From positions 1 to 18,568 of the forward strand of contig JAITRD010000209.1 of assembly GCA_031288575.1 (NCBI GenBank): a DNA stretch of 18,568 nucleotides, in the 5' to 3' direction. The notes under the pieces were generated by a model. The model saw only the letters and a list, made by a program, of their open reading frames with translations, made no database searches and was not told the origin of the DNA. Made by a program: the position numbers and the translations under genes. Numbering within the stretch: position 1 is the first letter of the stretch; the number at the start of each line of letters is the position of its first letter. Shown piece by piece: positions 12,368 to 18,568 of the stretch. The stretch is from Treponema sp. (lineage in GTDB: Bacteria; Spirochaetota; Spirochaetia; Treponematales; Breznakiellaceae).

Positions 12368-13552
12368 ATGGGGATGTACCGGATTAATGTTGAAAAAGCA
12401 GGTCCCAGGCTTCGGGGGGATCATGTTTTAATCGCCAGCATTTTTTTGCTTACCGGGCTGGGTTTGGTAACCCTCTATTCAGCTTCCTATGCCTTCGGAG
12501 AGCGCTTTTTTGAGGACGGTCGTTATTTTATATCCCGGCAGCTTATCCTGGGCGCTATCGGGCTGGCGTTTTTTTTCCCTGTATCGCGTTTTAAGCCGGA
12601 ATCTCTGCGGAAGCTGATGATACCCCTAGTATTGGGAACCATAATTCTGTGCCTGCTCACCTTTGTGCCCGGGATTGGGATCGCGAAAAACGGCGCCGCC
12701 CGGTGGATTCGGTTTGGTTCCTATACATACCAGCCCTCCGAGTTGGTTAAGCTGGTTTTGCCCCTTTATTTGGCCCATATCTTTGACAAAAAACAGGAAG
12801 AACTCCATTCCTTTGCTTCGGGGATTCTGCCCCAGGTGCTTATTACTACCCTCTTTTTCGTGCTCATATATTATCAGAACAATTTTTCCACCGCGGTTTT
12901 TATTGTGGTAAACGCCCTTTTTATCTTTTTCCTTGCCGGGGTGCGGATCCGGTATTTTATCGCCATGCTGGTGATACTCCTCCCCGTGGCGAGCCTCCTG
13001 ATCCTGACCAAGGCCCACCGGCTCCGGCGTTTTGCAAGCTTTCTGCTGCCCGACTGGGATCCCCAGGGCGCCGGCTATCAGGTTAGGTCGTCCCTTTTGA
13101 CCATCGCCTCGGGGCAATTTTGGGGTAAAGGAATCGGCCAGGGGACGAGAAAAATCGCGAGCGTTCCGGAGATACACTCGGATTTTATCTTTTCCTCTTT
13201 TGCCGAAGAATCCGGTTTTTTGGGAGTAATTCTTTTTTTTGTTCTTTTTGGGATCTTTGCCGTTCAGGGCTACCGGGGGGCGCTCCGGCAGGAAAGCGTT
13301 TTTAGGCGCCTTGCGGTTTTTGGCTTGGTGACTATGATTGTTTCCCAGGCCCTTTTGAATGTCGCGGTGGTTGTGGGGGCCCTTCCCGCCACGGGAATTC
13401 CGCTGCCCTTTTTTTCCGCCGGGGGTTCTTCCCTGGCAACTACCCTGGTAATGGCGGCTCTTGTTGTTAATATTTCTCGTTTGCCCACGGGAAGCAGGAT
13501 TCCGGTGGAGGCGTCCTTTGTAAATGCCGGAGGGGCCGACTATGTCAGGTAA
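12368..13552 (+). CDS. ftsW: Septal peptidoglycan glycosyltransferase FtsW (SEDS family)
   Basis: A 394-residue SEDS protein with about ten membrane helices. FtsW polymerises glycan strands from lipid II at the septum together with a class B penicillin-binding protein. Family motifs seen: TLYSASYA near the first helix, KNGAARWIRFG....YQPSELVKLVLPLYLAH, the large extracellular loop with PEIHSDFIFSSFAEESGFLG, whose Asp is the conserved essential residue, and ATGIPLPFFSAGGSS near the last helices (most FtsW have SYGGSS). Position among ftsQ-ftsA-ftsZ makes FtsW more likely than RodA. Two close ATG codons (12368, 12374) could start it; AGGAAA precedes the first closely. It overlaps ftsQ by 11 nt. 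Its usual partner gene ftsI is not in this cluster. Confidence 0.95.
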   Translation: MGMYRINVEKAGPRLRGDHVLIASIFLLTGLGLVTLYSASYAFGERFFEDGRYFISRQLILGAIGLAFFFPVSRFKPESLRKLMIPLVLGTIILCLLTFVPGIGIAKNGAARWIRFGSYTYQPSELVKLVLPLYLAHIFDKKQEELHSFASGILPQVLITTLFFVLIYYQNNFSTAVFIVVNALFIFFLAGVRIRYFIAMLVILLPVASLLILTKAHRLRRFASFLLPDWDPQGAGYQVRSSLLTIASGQFWGKGIGQGTRKIASVPEIHSDFIFSSFAEESGFLGVILFFVLFGIFAVQGYRGALRQESVFRRLAVFGLVTMIVSQALLNVAVVVGALPATGIPLPFFSAGGSSLATTLVMAALVVNISRLPTGSRIPVEASFVNAGGADYVR

Positions 13553-14378
13553 TTATATTTTTCCGGAAGATACCCTGCCCACCGAACCGGCCGTGCCCTC
13601 GGGCTTAGAAAAGGTACTCAAACGGTTTATTATCGCCGCCGGAATTATTCTGACCGCGGAATTGATCTGGCTCCTCGCGGTAAGCCCCTGCATGCCCCTT
13701 TCAAAGGTGGACGTAATAGGGATTCCCGAATTGGATAAGGCCTTTGTTCTGGCCGCGGCGGGAATCGAAAACAAGTCCTCATACCTGTCGGTAAATGCCC
13801 GTTTGGCGGAACAGGCCCTGAAAACCCTCTGCCAGGTTGGATCCGCCGAGGTGATTAAGCGTTTTCCCGATTCGGTACGGATAATCCTGGAAGGCCGGAA
13901 GGCGGTCGCCCTGGCCCTCGTCCCTATTGACGGCAGGCTTCATCCGGTGTTTTTTGATCGGGAAGGGGTTGTCTTTAAGATAGGGACCGGCTGGCCTGAA
14001 CCGGAAACGGTCGCCGCTCCGCTGCCTATTATTTCCGGTCTGGCTTTTGATCAGCCCCTCTTGGGTACCAGGCTGGATCCTATGTTTCATAAGCTCTTTT
14101 CCGCCGTTGAGGCCATCGCTTTTTCCGCTCCGGAACTCCTGGCGGCGATTTCAGAAATTAAAATTAACCGGAAAGCCTATGACGGCTATGATTTAACCCT
14201 CTATCCTGCCCATTTCCCGGTACGGGTCCGGCTTGAGGCGGAATTGCAGGAAGATAAGCTTCGTTATGTGCTGTTGATGCTTGATGTCATAGCCGTCCAG
14301 GAGAATCCCGTTGAAGAAATAGATTTTAGGAGTAGTACGGCATCCTATACCGTAAAGGAGGTAACCCCTGGCTATTGA
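13542..14378 (+). CDS. ftsQ: Cell division protein FtsQ (DivIB-type, POTRA domain)
   Basis: From ATG 13542 the protein has 278 residues: a cytoplasmic acidic, proline-rich start, one membrane helix near 27-48, then a POTRA-like domain (LSKVDVIGIPELDKAFVLAAAGIENKSSYLSVNARLAEQALKT) and a beta-rich domain with RFPDSVRIILEGRKAVALAL. FtsQ is the periplasmic scaffold that holds FtsL/FtsB and recruits the septal synthase. The start is chosen over ATG 13524 because GGAGG (13529-13533) is exactly 8 nt before 13542; the resulting overlap with ftsW is 11 nt. The C-terminal part is poorly conserved, as usual for the family. Position before ftsA-ftsZ supports the call. Confidence 0.9.
   Translation: MSGNYIFPEDTLPTEPAVPSGLEKVLKRFIIAAGIILTAELIWLLAVSPCMPLSKVDVIGIPELDKAFVLAAAGIENKSSYLSVNARLAEQALKTLCQVGSAEVIKRFPDSVRIILEGRKAVALALVPIDGRLHPVFFDREGVVFKIGTGWPEPETVAAPLPIISGLAFDQPLLGTRLDPMFHKLFSAVEAIAFSAPELLAAISEIKINRKAYDGYDLTLYPAHFPVRVRLEAELQEDKLRYVLLMLDVIAVQENPVEEIDFRSSTASYTVKEVTPGY
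14354..14362 (+). promoter_or_regulatory. Strong Shine-Dalgarno that places the ftsA start at CTG 14368
   Basis: AAAGGAGGT inside the end of ftsQ is the best ribosome binding site in the cluster. The nearest in-frame codons are CTG at 14368 (6 nt from GGAGG), ATT at 14374 (12 nt) and GTG at 14386 (24 nt). Normal spacing points to the CTG. Confidence 0.6.
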
Positions 14379-15618
14379 CGATTTAGTGGTCGGCCTTGAT
14401 ATAGGTACGACCAAGGTTTGCGCCGTAATCGGCGAACGGAATGAAAGCGGTATATTTGAAATCACCGGCGTGGGCACCTCTCCTTCCACGGGATTACGGA
14501 AAGGGGTGGTGGTTAATATTGAAGCCACCCTGCGGGCTGTATCCGTCGCGATTGAAGCCGCGGAGATGATGAGCGGCCGGGAGGTGCGCAGTTGCTGGAC
14601 CGGAATCGGCGGAAGCCATATCGACGGAATTAATTCCCGGGGTGTGGTGGCGGTTACCGGAAAAAACAGGGAAATAGGGCAGGAGGATATCAGCCGGGTG
14701 CTGGAGGCGGCCCGGGCGGTTGTGATCCCCATGGATCGTCAGGAACTGGAGGTGATCCCCCAGTCGTATATCGTCGATGATCAAACGGGCATTGTGGATC
14801 CCATGAATATGATTGGGGTCCGCCTTGAAGCGGAGGTACACATTATAACCTGTTCGGTTACAAGCGCGCAGAACCTCATTAAATGCGTAAACCGGGCGGG
14901 ATTCAGGGTAAACGATCTCATCCTCCAGTCCCTGGCCGCAGGCCGATCCATTCTTACCGCGGAGGAAAAAGAATTGGGGGTTGTCCTGATAGATCTCGGG
15001 GGCGGCACGACCGATGTCCTGGTATATTTTAACGGAACCCCCTATTCGACTACCACCATTCCTGTCGGGGGAGGGCAGGTTACCAGTGATATTTCTATTT
15101 TGAAAAGCATTCCCTTTGAAACCGCGGAGGGAATAAAAATCGACGCGGGGTGCTGCTGGGAAGATCTGCTTAGGGTGGATGACGAGGTTATTGTGCCCGG
15201 GGTAGGGGGGAGGCCGCCTCTTCCCATACCAAGGTCCCAGTTGCTGGCGATTATCCGGCCCCGGATGGAGGAAATCTTTAAGATGGTAAAGGAAAAAGTG
15301 GACAAGCTTTCCCTTTCCCGGCCTCTGGGGGGCGGAATTGTACTTACCGGGGGGGGATCCCAGCTTTTGGGAACCGCCGAATTGGCCGCCCATATCTTTA
15401 GATTACCTGTCCGGGTAGGGGCCCCCTTACCCGTGGGCGGGCTTGTTGAGGAATACCGGAGCCCCATATACGCTACCGCGGTTGGTTTGGTTTTAGAGGG
15501 GGCCGAACGGGAAGGAAAGAAGGGGGCCGAACGGGGAGGGGAAAGTCCTGTCAGGGAAAAAGGGCAGACTCCGCTTCTTGTTAAAATGGTAGATTGGTTA
15601 AAAAAGGAATTTTTTTAG
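14368..15618 (+). CDS. ftsA: Cell division protein FtsA (probable CTG start)
   Basis: FtsA is an actin-like ATPase that tethers FtsZ to the membrane and recruits later division proteins. Starting at CTG 14368 gives 416 residues beginning MAIDDLVVGLDIGTTKVCAVIGE; the GTG at 14386 gives 410. The actin-fold motifs are present: GLDIGTTKV (phosphate 1), the 1C (SHS2) domain after GVGTSPSTGLRKGVVVNI, VVLIDLGGGTTD (phosphate 2) and GGIVLTGGGSQLLG (adenosine). The C-terminus TPLLVKMVDWLKKEFF is the expected amphipathic membrane-targeting helix, preceded by a charged G/E/K-rich linker. CTG is preferred because AAAGGAGGT is correctly spaced only for it, and it gives an 11-nt overlap with ftsQ like that of ftsW/ftsQ. 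The product is certain; the start is not. Confidence 0.95.
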   Translation: MAIDDLVVGLDIGTTKVCAVIGERNESGIFEITGVGTSPSTGLRKGVVVNIEATLRAVSVAIEAAEMMSGREVRSCWTGIGGSHIDGINSRGVVAVTGKNREIGQEDISRVLEAARAVVIPMDRQELEVIPQSYIVDDQTGIVDPMNMIGVRLEAEVHIITCSVTSAQNLIKCVNRAGFRVNDLILQSLAAGRSILTAEEKELGVVLIDLGGGTTDVLVYFNGTPYSTTTIPVGGGQVTSDISILKSIPFETAEGIKIDAGCCWEDLLRVDDEVIVPGVGGRPPLPIPRSQLLAIIRPRMEEIFKMVKEKVDKLSLSRPLGGGIVLTGGGSQLLGTAELAAHIFRLPVRVGAPLPVGGLVEEYRSPIYATAVGLVLEGAEREGKKGAERGGESPVREKGQTPLLVKMVDWLKKEFF

Positions 15619-15648
15619 AAAAAATAAAGTGATTTGGGAGGGGAATAT

Positions 15649-16881
15649 ATGAATATTCGGGTGTTTGAAGAAAACAAGGAGCATTATCCGAATCCGGCCC
15701 GCATTAAGGTTATCGGTACCGGCGGGGGCGGCTCCAACGCGGTAAATCGCATGATTGCCTGCGGTTTGGAGGGGGTTGAATTCATTGCGGTTAATACGGA
15801 TGTGCAGGATCTGAATAAGAGCAACGCCGGGATCAAACTGCAGATTGGATCCAAGTTAACCTTTGGCCGGGGCGCCGGGGGCAAGCCGGAGATCGGGGAG
15901 AAGGCTGCCCTTGAGGACCGGGATATGCTTGCGGAGGCCCTCAAGGATGCCGATATGGTTTTTGTTACCGCCGGCATGGGAGGCGGTACCGGTACCGGTT
16001 CGGCGCCGGTTATTGCCAAAATTGCCCAGGAAAACGGCGCCTTGACCGTGGGGGTAATCACTAAACCCTTTGAATTTGAGGGCGGTCATAGGATGGGCCT
16101 GGCTGAAAAGGGCATTGACAGGATGCGGGAAGCGGTGGACACCCTGATCATCATCCCGAACCAGCATCTGCTTAATCTGGTGGAACGGCGGACCCCGATT
16201 ACCGAGGCCTTTCTTAAGGCCGATGACGTGCTCCGCCAGGGGGTGCAGGGCATTTCCGACCTAATCACCAAAACCGGGCTTATCAATATTGATTTTGCCG
16301 ACGTGGAAGCTATTATCCAGGGGCAGGGGGAAGCCATCATGGGGATTGGCATCGGTTCCGGGGACAACCGGGCCACCGACGCCGCCTCCAACGCGGTGGA
16401 TAATCCCCTCCTGGAAGATACCGCCATTGACGGGGCAAGCCGGTTCCTGGTAAATGTAACCGGCGGGGAAGATTTTTCCCTTGCGGAATTTAAGGATGTG
16501 GTCGATATCATTACCGCAAATGCGGATCCTAATGCCATTATTATTGCAGGGGCGAATTTGGATCCGGATCTGGGGGATGCCCTGCGGGTTACGGTGATTG
16601 CCACGGGGTTTCACAAGGAGGAGACAGAGACCCTCCAGATGGGAGCCCTGGAGGAGGAGCAGTCGGAACCTGATTTTATCGGCATCCAGGAATGGGATGA
16701 AATGCGGAAAAAAATCAAGGCGGGCGGCGGCTACCAGGCCAAGGCAGGGTACCTTCCCTCCCGGACCGCCAGTGTGTACCGGGAGGAGGATTTGGAGGTT
16801 CCCACGGTAATTCGGGACAAGAAATTTGCCCTGGATAGCAGATTGGTTAATAAACCCTGTACCGAGGGACGAGAGGCTTGA
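15649..16881 (+). CDS. ftsZ: Cell division protein FtsZ
   Basis: FtsZ is the tubulin-like GTPase that forms the midcell ring. From ATG 15649 it has 410 residues. KVIGTGGGGSNAVNRM (20-35), VNTDVQ (48-53), the GTP-binding signature GGGTGTGSAP (111-120), DTLIIIPNQHLL and the T7 loop GLINIDFADV (210-219) with its catalytic Asp215 are all present. A linker of about 58 residues leads to a conserved C-terminal peptide EDLEVPTVIRD, the docking site for FtsA and other partners. It is followed by 20 more residues, a longer tail than usual. The start is chosen because GGAGG (15637-15641) is 7 nt upstream; an in-frame TTG at 15634 overlaps that site. It follows ftsA by 30 nt and overlaps the recombinase gene by 1 nt. 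Confidence 0.98.
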   Translation: MNIRVFEENKEHYPNPARIKVIGTGGGGSNAVNRMIACGLEGVEFIAVNTDVQDLNKSNAGIKLQIGSKLTFGRGAGGKPEIGEKAALEDRDMLAEALKDADMVFVTAGMGGGTGTGSAPVIAKIAQENGALTVGVITKPFEFEGGHRMGLAEKGIDRMREAVDTLIIIPNQHLLNLVERRTPITEAFLKADDVLRQGVQGISDLITKTGLINIDFADVEAIIQGQGEAIMGIGIGSGDNRATDAASNAVDNPLLEDTAIDGASRFLVNVTGGEDFSLAEFKDVVDIITANADPNAIIIAGANLDPDLGDALRVTVIATGFHKEETETLQMGALEEEQSEPDFIGIQEWDEMRKKIKAGGGYQAKAGYLPSRTASVYREEDLEVPTVIRDKKFALDSRLVNKPCTEGREA

Positions 16882-17795
16882 TGCTTATGACGGAACCGCC
16901 CCTCCTAAAACAGTATTATTCCCGGCTCCTGGTCCTGGAACGCCGCGCGCCCCTAACCGCCGAGACTTACCGGATTGAGATCCGCCGTTTTTTGGATTGG
17001 ATAAAGGAGGAAGGATTAAACCTTCGGGATATCGATCCCGGCGGGCTTACCCGGTATCTGGAGGCCCGCCGCAGCGTGGACGGCATTGAGTCCCGATCCG
17101 CCGCCAAGGCGATTTCGGCCTTGCGGTCCTTTTTCCGTTTTATTGTTGAGGAGGGGATCCGGGGGGATAACCCCGCCCTTATCCCGGAACTGCCCCGGCG
17201 GAGTTTGCGTTTGCCCGCGGTTCTGCCCCGGGAATCGGTAGAAAAGATTTTTGCCGCGGCGGATACGGGAACCCCCCTGGGGCTGCGGAACCGGGCCCTT
17301 TTTGAACTAGTTTATTCCGCGGGCCTGCGGGTTTCCGAAGCCGTCTCCCTTAACATTGAGGATGTCTTTTTTACCCAGGGCCTTGCCCGGGTCCGGGGAA
17401 AGGGAAATAAGGAACGGCTTGTGGTATTCGGCAAGGAAGCGGCGGATTGGCTTAAGCGCTACCTTGCGGAATCCCGTCCCCGGCTTCTCGGTTCCCGGAT
17501 GAATTCGGCCCTTTTTGTCGGGAGGAGGGGGAAGAGGCTTTCCCGGAAGGGAATTTGGAAAAACTATGCCCAATCGGCGGGTTTTGCCGGGGTCAGTTCA
17601 AAGCTCCACACCCTTCGGCATAGTTTTGCCACGGAATTATTGACCGGCGGGGCGGATCTTCGGTCGGTTCAGGAGCTTCTGGGGCACGCGGATCTATCCA
17701 CTACCCAAATCTATACCCATGTCGATGTGTCCCTCCTCAGGGAGAACCACCGGAAGTATTTGCCGAAACTGCGGGGGTATGATTCCGGGCATTGA
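16881..17795 (+). CDS. Xer-type tyrosine recombinase (XerC/XerD)
   Basis: The 304-residue protein has an N-terminal SAM-like DNA-binding domain (LTAETYRIEIRRFLDWI to about residue 105) and a catalytic domain with the complete active site: Arg150 in SAGLRVSE, Lys174 in RGKGNKER, His243 and Arg246 in HTLRHSFAT, His269 in LLGHADLS and nucleophile Tyr278 in TTQIYTHV. Xer proteins resolve chromosome dimers at dif during division. Length and the full SVQELLGHADLSTTQIYTHV box indicate a housekeeping Xer, not a phage integrase; C versus D cannot be decided. The ATG at 16881 shares its A with the ftsZ TGA stop (TGATG); TTG 16878 and ATG 16887 are alternatives. GAGAGG precedes it. Its place after ftsZ suggests co-expression with the divisome. 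Confidence 0.93.
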   Translation: MLMTEPPLLKQYYSRLLVLERRAPLTAETYRIEIRRFLDWIKEEGLNLRDIDPGGLTRYLEARRSVDGIESRSAAKAISALRSFFRFIVEEGIRGDNPALIPELPRRSLRLPAVLPRESVEKIFAAADTGTPLGLRNRALFELVYSAGLRVSEAVSLNIEDVFFTQGLARVRGKGNKERLVVFGKEAADWLKRYLAESRPRLLGSRMNSALFVGRRGKRLSRKGIWKNYAQSAGFAGVSSKLHTLRHSFATELLTGGADLRSVQELLGHADLSTTQIYTHVDVSLLRENHRKYLPKLRGYDSGH

Positions 17796-17816
17796 TCCGG
17801 GGAGTATATGTAAGGT

Positions 17817-18566
17817 ATGAAAATAAAAAAAGACCTGATTACCGGTATAACGGTTTTGGTGATTATCGCCTTTGCTATGGGGGGGATCATCCTGTATCAA
17901 TTGAATAAGAGCCGGAATACCCTGGCCGCGCGGATTGCCGAAATAAGCGCCGCCGGTACCCCTCAAAGCATTGAAGAGCTGCGGAGCGCTATTGCGGTGT
18001 ATGAAGATCAAATAGAGCAGCATATAAAGGATGTCGCCCAAACGGGGGTATATTGGAAGATCCTGGCCACCCGTTTGCAGGACCGGGGGCTCCATAACGA
18101 AGCCTTAGAAGCCCTGGAACGGGCCGTCTACTATGCCCCCGAAGACCCGGCCCCCTATTATCTTACCGGGGTTTCCGCCGGCATTGTGGCAAAATCTTCC
18201 CTTGATTTTGCCGGCGCCGGAGGGAACAGCGCCCGCTCCCGCTATTTTGATCTCGCCGAATCGGCCTATCTGCGGGCAATTGCCTTAGATGAACGGTATG
18301 CCCGGCCCCGGTATGGCCTGAGCGTGCTCTATCTTTTTGAACTGAACCGGCCTGAGGATGCCATACCCCATCTATCGCGGTATCTGGAAACCCAAACCCG
18401 GGATGTGGACGCCATGTTTCTTTTGGCCCGGGCCTATTATATGACTGAACGTTACGAGGAAAGTTTGGCCCTCTATGACCGCATCATTCCCCTTACCCGG
18501 GATACGGTTAAGCGGGCCGAGGCGGAAAGGAATAAGGAAACCGTTTTAGGGTTGCTTTATGGATAA
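17817..18566 (+). CDS. Membrane-anchored TPR-repeat protein of unknown function
   Basis: The 249-residue protein has a basic start (MKIKKD), one membrane helix at about 9-27, a helical linker, and then tetratricopeptide-like helix pairs: YWKILATRLQDRGLHNEALEALERAVYYAPEDP (79-111), RYFDLAESAYLRAIALDERYARPRYGLSVLYLFELNRPEDAIPHLSRYLE (142-191) and AMFLLARAYYMTERYEESLALYDRIIPL (199-226). TPR domains mediate protein contacts, so it probably acts as a periplasmic scaffold, perhaps in division or wall assembly given its neighbours; the partner is unknown. It follows the recombinase gene by 21 nt. The ribosome binding site is ambiguous (GGGGAG 13 nt away, AAGG 1 nt away). It is complete, with TAA at 18564-18566 overlapping the next ATG. 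Confidence 0.8.
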   Translation: MKIKKDLITGITVLVIIAFAMGGIILYQLNKSRNTLAARIAEISAAGTPQSIEELRSAIAVYEDQIEQHIKDVAQTGVYWKILATRLQDRGLHNEALEALERAVYYAPEDPAPYYLTGVSAGIVAKSSLDFAGAGGNSARSRYFDLAESAYLRAIALDERYARPRYGLSVLYLFELNRPEDAIPHLSRYLETQTRDVDAMFLLARAYYMTERYEESLALYDRIIPLTRDTVKRAEAERNKETVLGLLYG

Positions 18567-18568
18567 AC
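18559..18568 (+). CDS. Possible start of the next gene (cut by window edge)
   Basis: ATG at 18559 in frame +1 relative to the TPR gene begins MDK and overlaps the TPR stop by 8 nt (ATGGATAA), the same overlap geometry as ftsL/murF (ATGGATGA). Only three codons are visible. In T. pallidum, from memory, dprA lies near here, but nothing in these bases can confirm it. Confidence 0.35.

Noticed and set aside
14494..15393. Long minus-strand open frame (299 codons) opposite ftsA
   Set aside because: It lies entirely across ftsA, is rich in Gly, Pro, His and Arg as expected of an antisense shadow, has no ribosome binding site and no recognisable motif.
15634..15648. TTG at 15634 as the ftsZ start
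   Set aside because: It overlaps the GGGAGGGG ribosome binding site, which serves ATG 15649 with normal spacing.
1..18568. CRISPR array, tRNA, rRNA, insertion sequence, prophage or toxin-antitoxin system
   Set aside because: No regularly spaced repeats, cloverleaf folds, transposase frames or phage genes were seen; the window is mainly housekeeping chromosome.

Overview
The window reads as ordinary chromosome of a treponeme-type spirochaete. The strongest indicators are two tandem genes for FlaA, the outer-layer (sheath) protein of spirochaete periplasmic flagella, next to a class II fructose-bisphosphate aldolase gene. From memory, Treponema pallidum has the same association. A short division and cell-wall (dcw) cluster without ftsI, murE, murD, murG or murC also fits. 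Base composition is roughly balanced G+C, so a GC-richer treponeme (for example a termite-gut lineage) is more likely than T. pallidum or T. denticola; this is inference.

Left block (1-2071, minus strand). One convergent-free operon is read right to left: infC, rpmI, rplT, a ZapB-like coiled-coil gene, zapA, and the first 43 codons of a type I phosphomannose isomerase gene (manA) that runs off the left edge. It therefore joins translation genes to two Z-ring accessory proteins. infC has a TTG start with a strong ribosome binding site, and a folded leader lies upstream of it.

Middle block (2215-6508). A divergent polytopic membrane protein converges on fba (minus strand) across a 17-bp-stem terminator. 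Divergent from fba is a membrane-anchored protein that resembles a type 1 periplasmic-binding fold. Next come the two flaA genes, driven by a perfect-consensus sigma-70 promoter (TTGACA-17-TATAAT) and closed by a hairpin terminator. Positions 6509-6836 hold no convincing gene but contain a long imperfect inverted-repeat element of unknown nature. Two overlapping minus-strand genes of unknown function follow; the larger looks like a PD-(D/E)XK-type nuclease fold fused to a winged helix.

Right block (8046-18568, plus strand). The dcw cluster runs mraZ, rsmH, ftsL, murF, mraY, ftsW, ftsQ, ftsA, ftsZ, then a Xer-type tyrosine recombinase, a membrane-anchored TPR protein and the first codons of a further gene. 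Most junctions overlap or nearly touch, so it is probably one transcription unit. Three 10-bp-spaced GTGG repeats directly before the mraZ ATG look like the MraZ autoregulatory box. MraZ and RsmH are the conserved leading pair; MurF and MraY make UDP-MurNAc-pentapeptide and lipid I; FtsW polymerises septal glycan; FtsQ and FtsL scaffold the divisome; FtsA tethers the FtsZ ring; the recombinase probably resolves chromosome dimers at division. I saw no rRNA, tRNA, CRISPR array or insertion sequence. The more unusual points are the probable CTG start of ftsA with its 11-nt overlap, the MraZ box abutting the start codon, the zapB-like/zapA pair in the infC operon, the nuclease-like orphan and the inverted-repeat element.
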